DNA from: Pyxicephalus adspersus
Lineage: Eukaryota > Chordata > Amphibia > Anura > Pyxicephalidae
NCBI RefSeq assembly: GCF_032062135.1
Contig: NC_092861.1
Location: 143,854,886-143,918,885 of the forward strand
Direction of reading: 5' to 3'
Length of the DNA: 64,000 bases
Part shown: piece after piece, positions 50,392 through 62,382 of the stretch
Numbering within the stretch: the stretch's first letter is position 1
Layout of the letters: every line of letters starts with the position of its first letter
Program-made: the position numbers and the translations under genes
Notes under the pieces: generated by a model
The model's database searches: none
The model's input: only the letters and a program-made list of their open reading frames with translations
What the model was told of the DNA's origin: nothing

Positions 50392-53300
50392 ATTGGTGAC
50401 ACATGGGGTGACGTCACTACTATACCAGCAGACAGCGTTACGTGCTCTTTGTTAAAAATATGCCCTCAAATTTCATTCAGGTCTACTTTATGGTAGATAT
50501 AATGGAGAGCTTTTCATTTCACTGCCCACTCACCGTAAATCCCGTCACTGGATGGACAACCCCTTAGAATAGTTAAATAGAATCCTATACTTCATCTGTG
50601 CATTTATCTGCTTGCCCAGAGTTCAACTTTAACTCTCCACCCAAGCAAAGTAGGTATGACATGCCCTAAAAATTAATTTTGCAGACATGCATTAACACAA
50701 CACCTTTGTTGCTTCTGAAAGAATATTATAATTGTACTCTACTTCACATCTGTTTAAAATAGGCAAGCTTGCTGACTTGTATGCCAGCTGGAACAATTAG
50801 GCAAAGTGGCTGTAAATGCAAGTTTAGCTATGCACAGGCTTGATGGTTGTTACCATCCTTCGAGCTGTCATCGCCTATTGGCCTGGCCCCCGCCGACAAT
50901 ATTGGATCCACCATGTTAAATGAAGTGACTTGACTACATTGGTTGTAACGGACGCTCTCCGCAGAAGTTGCTGGCCTGTAATACATTTTCTTTATTGCAT
51001 TAGTACAGGCGATTAAATGAGACAAAATTATCCTAATGCGATTTTTCTGCGCCCAGAATTCTCCATTATATTCCCTGGTCCCTGGTCTGCTATCTGTCTC
51101 AGTCTTATTGATCCAGCAGTTAGTTCTGTTCAATTATTCAATCACAATCAATACATTCAGATGCATGAAATGTAAACGTATGCTTTCACCCTTTTATCAG
51201 TTTACAGCCTCGTTCTACAGCAATGAGAGGCTTCGACGCGGTGCTTAAATGTGCATATAATGAAAATGTATGGGCGAGGGATAAGTGATGCAGTGATATG
51301 TTATCTTGCAAAGCCTTCGTGATCTTAGAGAGAGACTGTCGTAACAGAGCAATGTCCAACAATTCATTTCTGTTATTAGTAAGCACCAAGGAAAGGAAGA
51401 TCAAATAAGCATACTGTCTAACTTTCAGAAAAAAAACAAAAACAAATTAGACCTAAACTCAGAGATTGAAGATTTGCTATTTGTTTTATAAATCTAGAAT
51501 TGTTAATTGTATCCAAGCTGTACCCTGAATATGTCCTCCTAAAACCTGCGCTTAAGCACGACTTCATTTTTGGTCTCATAGCTGTGATCATTTAAGTATT
51601 GCTGCCCTTGCTAATCTCACAAGGTTTGGGATCAGATTTGGAGATTTCACTGCTGGGCAGCTCATTGTTCTCCATGCTGGAGAGAAAGCTGTGCCTGAGG
51701 ACCTGTAGTGCAAGGATCTCCCTGCTTCTACTTAATTCATTCTTGTGATTTTTCTGTATCTCCTGCTGATTCTTGAACAATCCTCAACCAGTTATCTGAT
51801 TACCAGTCATCAGGGGCAGCTCCGACATGAAGATATGACCTGCTGCTATCACATAGCTGTCTCCACACAGTGCAGAACAAAGCATGGTAAGTCAAAGATC
51901 AACTACAGGAAGACAGAACCTACAGTCATCTGATTGCATTGCATTTACTAGATATTACTAAATAATAGGAAAATAATGCCCAACAATATGTTCAAAACAC
52001 AATTTTATGTTTTTTTTTAAAAAAACTCAATCTAATTTAAAGTGGGATAAAAAGTTGCCCAGAAGTCTTTTTTGTAATTTAATATCATTTAAATGTGCCA
52101 GATATTTATTAAGTAAATATGTGGGGTTTCATACACTGCTTGAGTGCAGAAAGCCCATGATATGTCATGTGACTGGCCCGTTGCTTTCTCCCGTAGGTTT
52201 TCCCCTATTACAATATGGAGGATAATCATAGGATTACTGCAAGCATGCCATACCACTGAGCAGAGGGAAAGAAGGAGAGACTGGAATGCATGTGTCAGAG
52301 CAGACAGAGATAATGACCTGTACTGACATTTGATGAAATGCTTGTAATGTAATTGACCGCATGTCTAAAGGTATAGGCTTCTTAGTTACATGTTTTTACG
52401 GAAGGGTAAAATCAGCCAATATAATGCATACACAGGAGGAGGAAATGTTTTTCCAGGAAGGATGATTATACCAGTACTTCTAATAATCTTTATTTCTTTA
52501 TCTGTATCTTCTGGTTTTTATATGGCAGATCCAGGCACCCTGGCTTAGATTTAGTACCCTGACAATTTTATTGATCTGTAAGTGTTCCCCTTGTTCAAGA
52601 AATGTATAGGACCACAGTGATGCAGCCTTTACTGCACGTAAGGAAGGATTTAGGTTCACATTAAAGGAACAACATGATACTTTGTGATAAATCATAGAGC
52701 CAATTTAAAAGGAGAATCTGTGCATTTTCTTTGTAAACATTTTCTTTGGAACATATATTTTAATTTTTTGGCCATGTATGAACGTAAATGTTTATCCAGA
52801 TGTCTATTCTTCAATATGGTGCCATACTCTTCACTTATAGACAAGCCCTACTCTAGTAGGGAAGCCCATCCCTAGTCCCAGGAAGCTAAATGTGCCATTC
52901 CTGGACTTGGTTGTCCCTAGGTCTTCACTTCTCAAAGAGTGGCCTTTGGAGGAACAAGGGCTTACCCCAACGTAGTAACAGCACATAAATAATCAAAAGT
53001 AATGTGCAGGTGTTAGCCTGCCAGGCAACCTATTCAAGGGCAGAGAGGGCAAAGAGAGGGGAAAAGAGAGCAGGCAATTGAAAGGCAAATGATTAAGTCA
53101 GCAACAGAAATAAAAAACAGAAACACATGATCAAACTAATGCTATCATGGATGAAGAGTCTATGGTCTGGGTATCCTTAATTTGGCTACTGGCTATTTAA
53201 AGGTCAGAGAGCGGGGTAGAGGCAGGGGTAGGGAATGGCTCATTGGCCACAGGGTCAGTAGGGAGCAAAACCTCCTGCTTACATGTATTTCTTGTATGTC

Positions 53301-54377
53301 TGAGCAGCACATATGCTTGCAGGGCATATAGGGCATATAGGGCATATAGGGGTGGGCAGTGTGGAATGGCAGAGCAAGTCCTGGCTACAGAGCAGTTAAC
53401 ATCCACCCAAAGTTGACGCTGGTCCACAACTTGACCAGGAACAGGTAAGTGCTGACACTAATGTCCTCATAGTTTTCATCTAAACTCATTCAGCAGGGGA
53501 AAGTCTTACAAACCGTAAAAACAACAAAAATCACAATACGTGCTATGTTCCGTCATCCCTTAAAAATGACAGTACTAAGAAAAATAAATAAACCCCTCTG
53601 AATCAAACCCAGTGTATATATATAAATATAATAAGCTTATTATTATAAACTGATCCGTTTTATGCACAAAAAAAAATGGAAAAAATGCAAAGTTCCCCTT
53701 TAAGGAAACTCCTTGGAAATTAATTCATATATGCAAACACAGATGCTACAAGAGATGGGCTAAAGTGCTAGCTGTAATGTCATCATATTTTTATATAAAA
53801 CAGCAAAACTGCCACCACTTAACTGAAAGCCATAATGAAAGCATAAAACTGATCATTATTTACACCGGGCCGGGGAAGAGGCTGCCTTGAAATGCCACAC
53901 ATGCTACAGCCTGTTTATAATTAGAAATCCTACGATTCTATCACTGTATCCAAGTATGAAAATTACTAATTACCAACACAGACAATATGATGGAGTGCCG
54001 GGCATAGGAAGTCTCAGCATTGCAAATTGATTGAGGCAAATGAGAGTTTGTCTGTTACTCAATTACCTTAAGAAAAAAAGAGAGAGTATATATTTCGAAT
54101 AAGAAACGCAAACATGATAAACCTTATCCATATGTCTGGGGAGTAGAAATGTTATTGTATGTGTATATTATAATATATGATATTATTTTACATCACATAT
54201 CTACAGTGCAGTAATGGATAATGTCTAATAATATCAATAAAATACGTGTGATTTGCTTTTTTATTAACTGGAGAAAAAATGCTATATTTATACCTAGGTA
54301 TTATTATAATTACATAAACTCTAATGTGTCAATACAAATGGCTGAAATATTAAGGACAACCAAAGCAACTTAATTAT
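50392..54377. other. Upstream flank with two weak exon-like signals
   Basis: No clear gene. A minus-strand ORF (51592-51780) and a plus-strand segment bounded by splice-like signals (51792-51886) are discussed as findings. The triplet gcatatagg is repeated three times in tandem at 53323-53350. Confidence 0.35.
51792..51886 (+). other. Candidate non-coding exon (weak)
   Basis: A pyrimidine-rich tract ends in ...caaccag (AG at 51790-51791), and GTAAGT follows at 51887-51892. The 95-nt interval is unique sequence antisense to ESRRG. Splice-like pairs arise often by chance, so this is only a candidate lncRNA exon. Confidence 0.15.
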
Positions 54378-55330
54378 TGACTTCTCACCCTCTCGTTTTC
54401 TTTTTTCTATGTCTGTTTTCTCTCATTTTCATCCACAATCTTCCCCTCTATCTTTTTCCTCTCTCTACCTGTCCTGTTCTGTTTCATACCGGTCCATTCT
54501 CACTCCTCTCTCCCCCTTTACCCCCTTCTCTCTCCCTTCTCCCCCTTACCCCCCTCTCTCTCTCTATCCTTCATCTTCTCCACTCTTTTTCTAATTCCTA
54601 CCCCTCTTTCATTTCTCTCTCTCCTTCCCTTACTCTTCTTTACCCGTCTTTTCACCCCTTCCCCCTCCTTTCTTTTCTCTCTCTTATCCATTTTCTCCCC
54701 TTTTTTTCCAATATTTGCACCCCATTTTCTTTCTCTCTCGTCTTTCCTTTTGTTTACCACCCCCTCTCCCTACCTTCCCTCTGCTCCCCTTTGTCCTCCT
54801 TTTATGTTCTCTCTCTTTTGCCCCCCCATCTCTATTTTCCATTTCTTTTATTCTCTCTCATCCATGTCCTCCTCTTCCTTTCTTATTCCTGTCTCCTCTT
54901 TCTCTTATCTCCCCGTCTCTCCTTTTTCCCTCTATCCTGCTTTCTTATTTTCTCTCTGTCTCTAATTCCATTTCCTATTCCTGTTCCCCCCTCTTTTTCC
55001 AATTGGCCCTTTCTTTTTCTTTCCCCCATACTTTTTACCACCTCCCTCTCTCTCCCTAACTTCCCTCTGCTTTCCTTCTGTTTGCTCCCTTTTCCCACCC
55101 CCCGTTCTATTTTTTTTCTCTCTCTTTCACATTCTCCCCTTTTTTCTTATTTATACCTCTTCTCCTCTACTCTCTTTTCATTACTGTCCACCCTTTCCCC
55201 TCTTTCTCTCTCTCCCCCCTCGTTATTTTTCACTCTCTTTTTCTCCCCTTCCTTCCTGTTTTCTAACCCCATATCTTCACCTTTTCTCTCTATCTCTCAC
55301 TCCCCCCATACACTTTATTTTTTCCATAAA
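54378..55330 (+). repeat. Polypyrimidine tract (about 950 bp) with weak higher-order repeat
   Basis: Almost pure C/T on the plus strand. Blocks recur at about 280-bp spacing: tttaccaccccctctccctaccttccctctgctc (near 54754) against ttttaccacctccctctctctccctaacttccctctgctt (near 55033). It creates a 337-residue Ser/Leu/Phe/Pro ORF at 54377-55390 that I regard as spurious. Confidence 0.9.
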
Positions 55331-56232
55331 TTTGGGATTATTTTTATTTCAGACAGTTCTATTAGAAGGAGAGAGCGCAGTGAAAGCTAAGTTAGCTCAT
55401 CAGTCTGCTACTTCTCCTTTTACGTCCCATTCACTAGCTGAATGATCAACAAAACCTGTGATTGATTGTGCAGTTCAGAATAATTAGGTCATTCACCCTA
55501 CCAGACCAGGCTGTGCTTTATGGCAGAGCTTTATAGATTCCATGGGATTCCATATGGGAAAGCCAGAACTATAAGTAAAAAGCTATTGTATATGTATATC
55601 ATCTGTATCAATGTTTGCTAAAAGTTCATTTTTAGGAGTTAGGAGTAGAGTTCATTTTCTGCTATGATAAATTGTTAAGGTCCAGGCAGGGGTTAATCCA
55701 TAGAGATGCTTTATTGTCTGGCTCTTTGTTAAGGATGCAGGATTTAATCCTATAAGGCATTGTCGGTAAAATGATTCTCTTTGTAAATACTATTACTCTT
55801 CTTACCTAAATGTTGCTTCTTGCCATAGAAGAGCCATGGACATATGGAATATTGTGTCGGTGCAAGCATGCTGTAGACAAATCTCGATCGCTGAAGACAG
55901 CTGTGTTTACAGATCCCCAAGGCAGCAAGCCAAATACAAGTAACCGGTAATACATACACAGAATAAAAGAAACCTAGGATAACGGAACTGTCATGAAGTT
56001 ATTATTACCCAATAACATGGCTGATGGCTATACATTTATTCCTGATATATAGGCAATTCAGTGTTATTATAAGACTGAGTGCATCCAGAGGTAGTCATTC
56101 ACTACAGAAGAAAATAATTGTTCAGACGGCTAAAACATTTTGCTTCTATTCCCATTGATCTACATTACCAAATGTTGTTCTTATTTGTTATTTGTTACAA
56201 GACAATACTGCAGATACATGATAAAAATGATG
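55331..56232. other. Upstream flank, nothing recognised
   Basis: AT-rich unique-looking sequence without gene or repeat assignment. Confidence 0.4.
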
Positions 56233-56437
56233 TGCCTGATTTATCAAAGTTTTCCAAAGCTAGAGAAGATAGACTATCATGGGAGTGATCTAACAAAATA
56301 TTTTAAAAGCCTTTGCTATTATTTGTCAAATGTTTTCAATCCTGAATCAGATCCATTCCAGGTTTGCTGTAACAACCAGATTCTCTTATGATAGTCTATC
56401 TTCTCCATTCTTGGAGAGCTTTAATAAATCAGGCCCA
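56233..56437. mobile_element. Foldback MITE family 1, copy D
   Basis: Left end gtgcctgatttatcaaagttttccaaagctagagaagatagactatcatggga, right end tcttatgatagtctatcttctccattcttggagagctttaataaatcaggccca. The arms pair over about 50 bases with mismatches. Confidence 0.85.
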
Positions 56438-56769
56438 ATGCATCATAAGTAAGCAGTTAGATGTAGCCTCATCCATTAGGCTAAGTGAAGCAGAATTTGC
56501 ATAGTTCTCATTCATTTTGCTGTGTGAATAGCTAGTATTCCTTTAGTAAATCCACCCCCGTTATAACCATGTGGGGCTGTAGCAGAAATAAAACGTACAA
56601 TTTTGGATCTGTGGGTTTAAGGAACGGATTGGCCAATGGGTCTGATTTACTCATAGTGGTTAGGCTGCAAGGGATAATTCACTTAGCTTTGTGAATGTGG
56701 TTTAATATCATTTTGCAAAGAATACTCAATGGCATGCATGGAAATGTAGAATAAAATATTCTACAGCTT

Positions 56770-56823
56770 TATCTCTATTTAATGTACAGCGCTGCGTAAG
56801 ATGTTGGCTCTATATCATTATTG

Positions 56824-56856
<33 letters not shown>

Positions 56857-56895
56857 AATAATATTAATAATAATAATAGAAATATTAATAATAAC
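56770..56895 (+). repeat. Dispersed SINE-like repeat with (TTA)n/(AAT)n tail
   Basis: tctctatttaatgtacagcgctgcgtaagatgttggctctatat followed by about 70 bp of TTA then AATAAT. Same family as 17750-17854, here with the 3' part only. Confidence 0.65.
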
Positions 56896-57824
56896 GTTCC
56901 CATTGTCTACACTAACTGCATTATTCTATGCAGAATGATAATTCATTTGCTTAGTGAACAGCCTAATAACTGTTAGTAAATCACCCCCATTGATTAGGGA
57001 TAAATGGAAATGTTAGAAAGGGAATGGTATGGTAAGATTTGTACGTTCATTACAGTCCATGTTTCCTTTGGGTGAAAAAACCTTAAATATAATTAAAATA
57101 AACAATATTTTCTATAAATCACTTGGATCAGTGACTAATAAAGATGGACTATGCAGGGTCACAAAGGACCTGTTTTGTATATTGTCATTTCATTGACTGC
57201 TAAATAACCATCAGCTGTAAAAAAATCAATGAGTGCTGAAAGAAAGAAAAAAAATTGCCGAAAAGTAATTATTCATAATTTTAAGTGTTTTTCAGTATTG
57301 ATAATTTTGCGGTTTGTCTCGGGAGCTGCGATCCTTAAGCGTCTCTGTTAGTCTGAGCCATTGGAACTGTTTTTCCCTGAAGATTTATTTATTAAGGGCT
57401 GCCTGTCCACATGTGTGTCTGGAGGTCTGACTCCTGACCTTTGTGTGTTAGCCTTCCCTTGCTGATAAGTCTATCCCAGCCTTCCACACTTACTATTATT
57501 CCATGGTTAATAGATCTGACCCATGCAGTCTCTAACATCATTTTACCGCTATATTTTCATTTGAAACACTCAGTTTTGTGCACAAAGTCGGTGCCGTCCA
57601 AAAAAGCAAATTTACAAGAATTCTATTTGTCGAGCTTAGTTGAAGCTCCCTCCAATTCAGCTGACAGTTCATCTTGGAACAATGTTTTTTTTCCATTACT
57701 ATCACATCATGCAAGAACGCCGCCTGTCTGAGCTACAGCCAAGCAATGTGGTGTAACAGGTAGTGCTTGCAAGATTTGCTTTACCGGGCTATTGTAATTT
57801 TCATAGCAGCTAACATTCTTTTGA

Positions 57825-57841
57825 AGTTCCTGGCTTTGCCC
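57825..57841 (+). repeat. Mariner left terminal repeat (conserved inner part)
   Basis: agttcctggctttgccc, an exact inverted match to 59047-59063 on the far side of the transposase pseudogene. Confidence 0.85.
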
Positions 57842-57969
57842 CCTTCCAGATGAAATAGAAAAATGAGTGTGGGGGCATATGACAGCCTAATATCTTAGTA
57901 TGTAACTGTGAAAATATATTAGGTCTTTGCCTTTCTTAAAACAGTTTTTTCTTTTAGTGAGAAGCTGTG

Positions 57970-59010
57970 ATGGCAGAGGTACAAGCACGTTTCACGTTGT
58001 TGGAGTTACGGGCCGTCATGAAGTTTTCGTTTCTCCAGAGAAAGTCAGCAAAGGACATTCACACCGAGATATCACAAACACTGGGGGAGAAGTGTCCTTC
58101 TTATAGCACTGTCATAACCTGGATATTTTGTTTCAAGACTGGGCATTTCACCGTTGAAGATGAGCCCCGCAGTGGGCGCCCCTCAACCTCAACTGACCCG
58201 GCAACCTGTGATGCTGTCCATGAGCTGATTATTGAGGACCGGCGAATATCCGCAAAAAGATCGGCCAGATACTTGACATCTCACAGGAGCATGTTGGGTT
58301 TGTTGTCACCACTATCCTAGACATGCGCAAGCTTTCAGCGAAGTGGGTGCCGAAATGTTTGAACAGTGATCAGAAGAAGGAACAAGTTGCAGCATCCAAA
58401 GCCGTTTTGGCCCATTTTGAAGCTGCACAGAACTTTTTGGTTAGGTTAGTGACTGAGGATGAAACCTGGCTCCACATATATGATCCTGAAACCAAGGAAC
58501 AATCAAAGGAATGGCGCCACAGCGGGTCCCCGCAACCGAAAAAGTTCCCAACCCAAAAATCGGCAAAAAAAGTAATCGCGTGCGTTTTCTGGAACAAAGA
58601 CGGTATTCTGTTGGTGGACTACCTACCTCAGGGCTCTAGTATCACCGGACAGTATTATGCTAACCTCCTGGACCAGCTGAAGGAGGCAATTAAGACGAAA
58701 CGCTGTGGAAAGTTGACCAAAGGGATCCTTTTTTTGCAGGACAATGCACCTGCGCACACATCCAACGTTGTGACTACCAAATTAAACACCCTGGGTTTCC
58801 AATTGATCCACCATCCCCCCTACTACTGTTATCTGTTCCCAAATTGAAGAAACACCTGAAGGGGCAACGCTTTGAGGACTTTTGTGACGTCAAAGATGCT
58901 GCTGAGAGCTGGTTTGCGGGTCCAACTAAAGGAATTTTGTTTGAACAGTCCAGAAAAGCGGCAGCTACGCTGTACCAAGTGCATCGGTCTCAGGGGGAAT
59001 TTGTTGAAAA
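57970..59010 (+). pseudogene. Mariner transposase pseudogene
   Basis: Starts MAEVQARFTLLELRAVMKF at ATG 57970. The N-terminal part carries the paired HTH region and the WxxxFKxGxFTVEDEPRSGRPS motif typical of mariner. A frameshift near 58250-58265 moves to a second frame with MRKLSAKWVPKCLN, the first catalytic Asp in VTEDETWLHIYDP, and the second in LFLQDNAPAHTS. The third catalytic Asp block (normally SPDLAPSDY) is lost in a short deletion at about 58820, where HHPPYYCYLFPN is read. A further frameshift at about 58845 leads to the C-terminal LKKHLKGQRFEDF segment. Three frames and a missing catalytic residue mean no active enzyme. Ordinary mariner transposases are about 340-350 residues. 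Confidence 0.9.
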
Positions 59011-59046
59011 AATGTGTTATTTCAAAACTTTGGCTCTTTTCTTTTT

Positions 59047-59063
59047 GGGCAAAGCCAGGAACT
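59047..59063 (-). repeat. Mariner right terminal repeat (conserved inner part)
   Basis: gggcaaagccaggaact, reverse complement of 57825-57841. The adjoining outer sequence runs to cgTA at 59083-59084. Confidence 0.85.
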
Positions 59064-59401
59064 CCCAGAAAGCACACCCTCGTATGACGCATTTATTGAT
59101 GCCCTCTTCCGTCCTTGTGCAAGTGCTGTTTCGCAAAGAACTAAACCGCAAAAGTAAATGCTCCAGGGTTATGTAACATAAATGGAAATGTAATAGCTTC
59201 ATTCATTCTTTTACAGAAGCAAGCTTTGAAGACTGAGGCATGTGAATGTAGCAGATTCATAAAGAATGAAAAGAAAAAGGGTGTCTGGAGAAGAAGAGTC
59301 CATGATAATGATTTCATTCTGTTGGCTGGTGTGTGGGGGGCAAAGTGGGACAGTTGGTAGGGTTTATAATATATAGTCATGTGTATTAAAAGGGTATCGA
59401 T

Positions 59402-59432
59402 CAGTGTTTTTCAACCAGTGTTCCTCCAGAGG
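59402..59432 (+). mobile_element. hAT-like element terminus (fragment)
   Basis: cagtgtttttcaaccagtgttcctccagagg matches the first 31 bases of the hAT-like family at 17518 and 45669. The following sequence does not match, and no closing terminus was found, so this is a fragment or a different family member. Confidence 0.55.
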
Positions 59433-59559
59433 CCTTTAGCTTTCCTGGCACAAGGGAATTTTCTGCAAGGCAGCAGGAGCCCGGGACCCACCAGAGGGTA
59501 CAAAACACCAATTTATGGGGGATACATGACTACAGTCCTCCAATGGGCCAGTCTGACCT

Positions 59560-60200
59560 TGGTGTGAAGCCATGTGAAGTGTAGAATTTGTAGCCCAAAG
59601 TGAAGTAATAATGTAAACCACAGTGTAAAAAGGAGATTTGTGCTTAGTATAGTTTACAGCACAGTGAACAAGTCTGAGCAGCCTGGAGTTTACAATACAC
59701 AGCGGTGTTTAGAGAATAGTGGCTTGTGCAATACAAAATATACAGCCAATTCTACAAAATGAATTGTCATATATACCACACAATGTTCAGAGTAAAGCAG
59801 TATAGATTATCTAAAATATTAGATTATCCAAGATTGCATGAACGCCGCCTGCACAGATTGGAGAAATGTACAATATAAGTAACACAAAGTGAAATGAGTA
59901 GACTGTTGTGGAGTAGAGTAGCAGTGTAGAATATACCATGTACAGTATAGCACAGTTAACAGAATAGAGAAATGTAGAATATATAATGTATAGTGCAGAA
60001 TGTTGAATGGATTAGTGTAAAATACATAATATATAGCACAGTGTAAGGAGTATGGAATATAAAATATATCACAGTGTTTTCAGTGGATTAGTATGGATTA
60101 TATAATATACAGAGCGGAGGAGTATGAACTGTATGATGTATAGCACAATGTACAGATTGAACAAGTGTAGAGAATGTAACTTACAGTACAATAAAAAGAC
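59560..60200 (+). repeat. Degenerate minisatellite (45-60 bp unit)
   Basis: Words such as gtagaatatata, atgtatagcacagtgta, cagaatagaga and ggattagtgta recur irregularly about ten times. The unit resembles agtatagaatatataatatatagcacagtgtacagagtggatt, with many indels. Confidence 0.65.
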
Positions 60201-61245
60201 TATATTTGCCTATTAACATGCAGAATAAATGTGGGAACTGTGTGGCTTTCAGATAGAAGCAAAATAACTAAGGGATTTCCAGAAATAAAGGCATCTGTAC
60301 AATCTGTTTTATTGCATTCCATGGTGGTGATTTTGCAGAACGTTTATTCCTATCCAGTGATCAGTCAGAAAAGTGTTGCAGGTGGTGATGGCCTTTGCAT
60401 AGCATGCAGGTGTCCCCTGTATATGTGTACAGTATCTCTTCCCGCTGGTTTAGAACATACGACGGTTCAGCAATTGCTGCCGCCTCTAAAAAAAGTGATC
60501 CCTAACCTTTATCTTGCACAGGCTCCAGAATACCTTCCATGTTGTGATACCATCAGGACCTGAATGGGAAACCTACTGCCACCATGCCTGCCTCTGCTTT
60601 AGGGGTTAATTAACAAGAGACGTTAGCTGGAGAGCTGTATTTATCATTAAAATGACATTTTGCTAAACCTCACAAGTTCCTGTTTAATATCCTTCAGCTG
60701 ATCATCCCGCTAACTTTTTCTATTTCATTTTGTAAAAGGAAAGCTAATCCCTTCAGAATGAATATTTCTTCATCTGAGAGCTGAATGAGGCTCCACTAAA
60801 CACACGATAGAAGACAGAGAATTCCTAGATAAAGTCTGCACATGGAGATTTAAAGGGGAAAAGCTTTCTCGTTCACAATGGTAACAATAGACATTTATTA
60901 TTAAAGCCGGACTCTGCATACCAGCTAACTACACATAGATGATGACTTATCTAGGATTTGTAACTGCGTTTAAACAGATTTAGAATCTTCCTTGGACTAT
61001 ACCGATAGATCATGGACCTCTCTGCAGGTGCAGCCTGGCTCGGGAGCCTCCATAAAATATGACTGTCCATACCTACCCATATATTGAATATCGGAGGAAA
61101 AAATGTTATTCTGTGCATTTTTTCAATGCACGTAAACTTTCAATGCTTTCTTTATTTAAAATGCAGCAAGTACAGGACAATACTTCCTGACCTGCTGGGA
61201 ATTCAGCAAGATTCTAACTTACTGTGGTTTTTGCCTCTGCAGCAC
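60201..61245. other. Upstream flank, nothing recognised
   Basis: Unique-looking sequence with chance ORFs only. Confidence 0.4.
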
Positions 61246-61248
61246 TTA

Positions 61249-61597
61249 GGCTATGTACACACGTGCAATAATTGTCGTTGGAAATGATCTTTCACAATCT
61301 TTTCCAAGGACTAACAACTGCACGATGCATGAACGAGTGCTGTACATACAGCACCATTCTGTTCTATGGAGAGGGGGGAAGGACGGAGCAGCACCCTGCT
61401 GAGCTCTTCCCCCCCTGATTGCATTAGGTGAAGAGGAAGTGATTCCATTAAGATCGTTCCATGTTCATCGTCCATGGATCCGCCGGGACGGTCGTTTGGA
61501 CGATGGACGACGAGTGCTGTACACACGCCAGATTCTCGTTCGATATCGGCCCTGAGCTGATTATCGGACAAGAACTCTTTCATGTGTATACATAGCC
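61249..61597. mobile_element. MITE family 2, copy C
   Basis: ggctatgtacacacgtgcaataattgtcgttgga at the left and catgtgtatacatagcc at the right are inverted. The flanks are TTA (61246-61248) and TTC (61598-61600). The interior matches copy A (gaacgagtgctgtacatacagcaccattctgttctatggagagggg..., and gccgggacggtcgtttggacgatggacgacgagtgctgtacacacgccagattctc). Confidence 0.8.
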
Positions 61598-61600
61598 TTC

Positions 61601-62172
61601 AACCCCAAGCAGTGTTATCAGCTCTGCCCAATTCACCTCTGTGCGTTACAGATTAATTGCACTCCATGATGTCTATTTATAAAGCAGTGAATCTGACATT
61701 TACCAAATGTTTTTGGTGGACAATCCATCATTGCTATTTAAAACACATGGGTCTGGAAGATCTTTCAGCAAAGGACAAGCAATGTCCCTTCTGCAATAAC
61801 ATAAATGCCTGATTGCAATTTTTTTAACCACAATAACTTGTTCTCGCTCCATTGGGGGTGCTTCTGTTTTCACCCAGTCCGCTTCCGAGTTTCGGATCTT
61901 AGGTCATCTTGGTTGGCCAGGCTGGATTGACATAACTGCACATGCATGTGGGAGTTCATTCATTCCCGGCAGCCCAGGGTAATGGCAGGATACCCACAAT
62001 CACACTCCTAAAAAAGATTGTGAACAGGAAGGTAAGCCTGTTTTATTTCAGGAGGGGCAATTTGGAACTATAATTCCACGTCAAGCCAATTTCTGGCTAC
62101 ATGCCCTTATTCTAAATTTGGACTTCATTGCTTCATTGACTCCAATTAATGACAATACGACCATTTGCAGTC
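61601..62172. other. Upstream flank, nothing certain
   Basis: The stretch 61850-62050 (cttggttggccaggctggattgacataactgcacatgcatgtggg...) has the look of an old dispersed repeat, but no second copy is in the window. Confidence 0.35.
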
Positions 62173-62382
62173 TCATCCAAGGCTGGAGAGGATACACTTT
62201 CAACGTTGAACTTGTGTGATCCAGCAAACCTGGAATGGATTTCTTAAAAGTCATATACTTTTTATTACGTTAGCAAATGTTTTTAATCCCGGACTAGATC
62301 CATTCCAGGTTTACTGGATTACCCAGGTTCAATTATGATTTTTTTTCCTCTCCAGCCTTTAAAGTTTAATAAATCAGACCCA
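62173..62382. mobile_element. Foldback MITE family 1, copy E (left end truncated)
   Basis: ctcatccaaggctggagaggatacactttcaa...gatccagcaaacctggaatggattt pairs with atccattccaggtttactggatt...cctctccagcc and ends aaagtttaataaatcagaccca. The outermost roughly 15 bases on the left are missing. Confidence 0.8.

Larger units (their letters stand above)
57804..59084 (+). mobile_element. Inactive mariner-type transposon, near full length
   Basis: A mariner transposase pseudogene (57970 to about 59010) is flanked by inverted repeats: agttcctggctttgccc (57825-57841) and its exact reverse complement (59047-59063). Both inner repeats sit 19 bases inside a TA (57804-57805 and 59083-59084). That gives a total of 1281 bp, the usual size of a mariner, with the TA target duplication expected. 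The outermost 19 bases are poorly conserved between the ends (about 6 of 19). The element lies upstream of ESRRG and is dead by frameshift and deletion. Confidence 0.85.

Noticed and set aside
54377..55390. 337-residue plus-strand ORF
   Set aside because: It is a by-product of a C/T tract (Ser/Leu/Phe/Pro only), has overlapping open frames in other phases and no domain.
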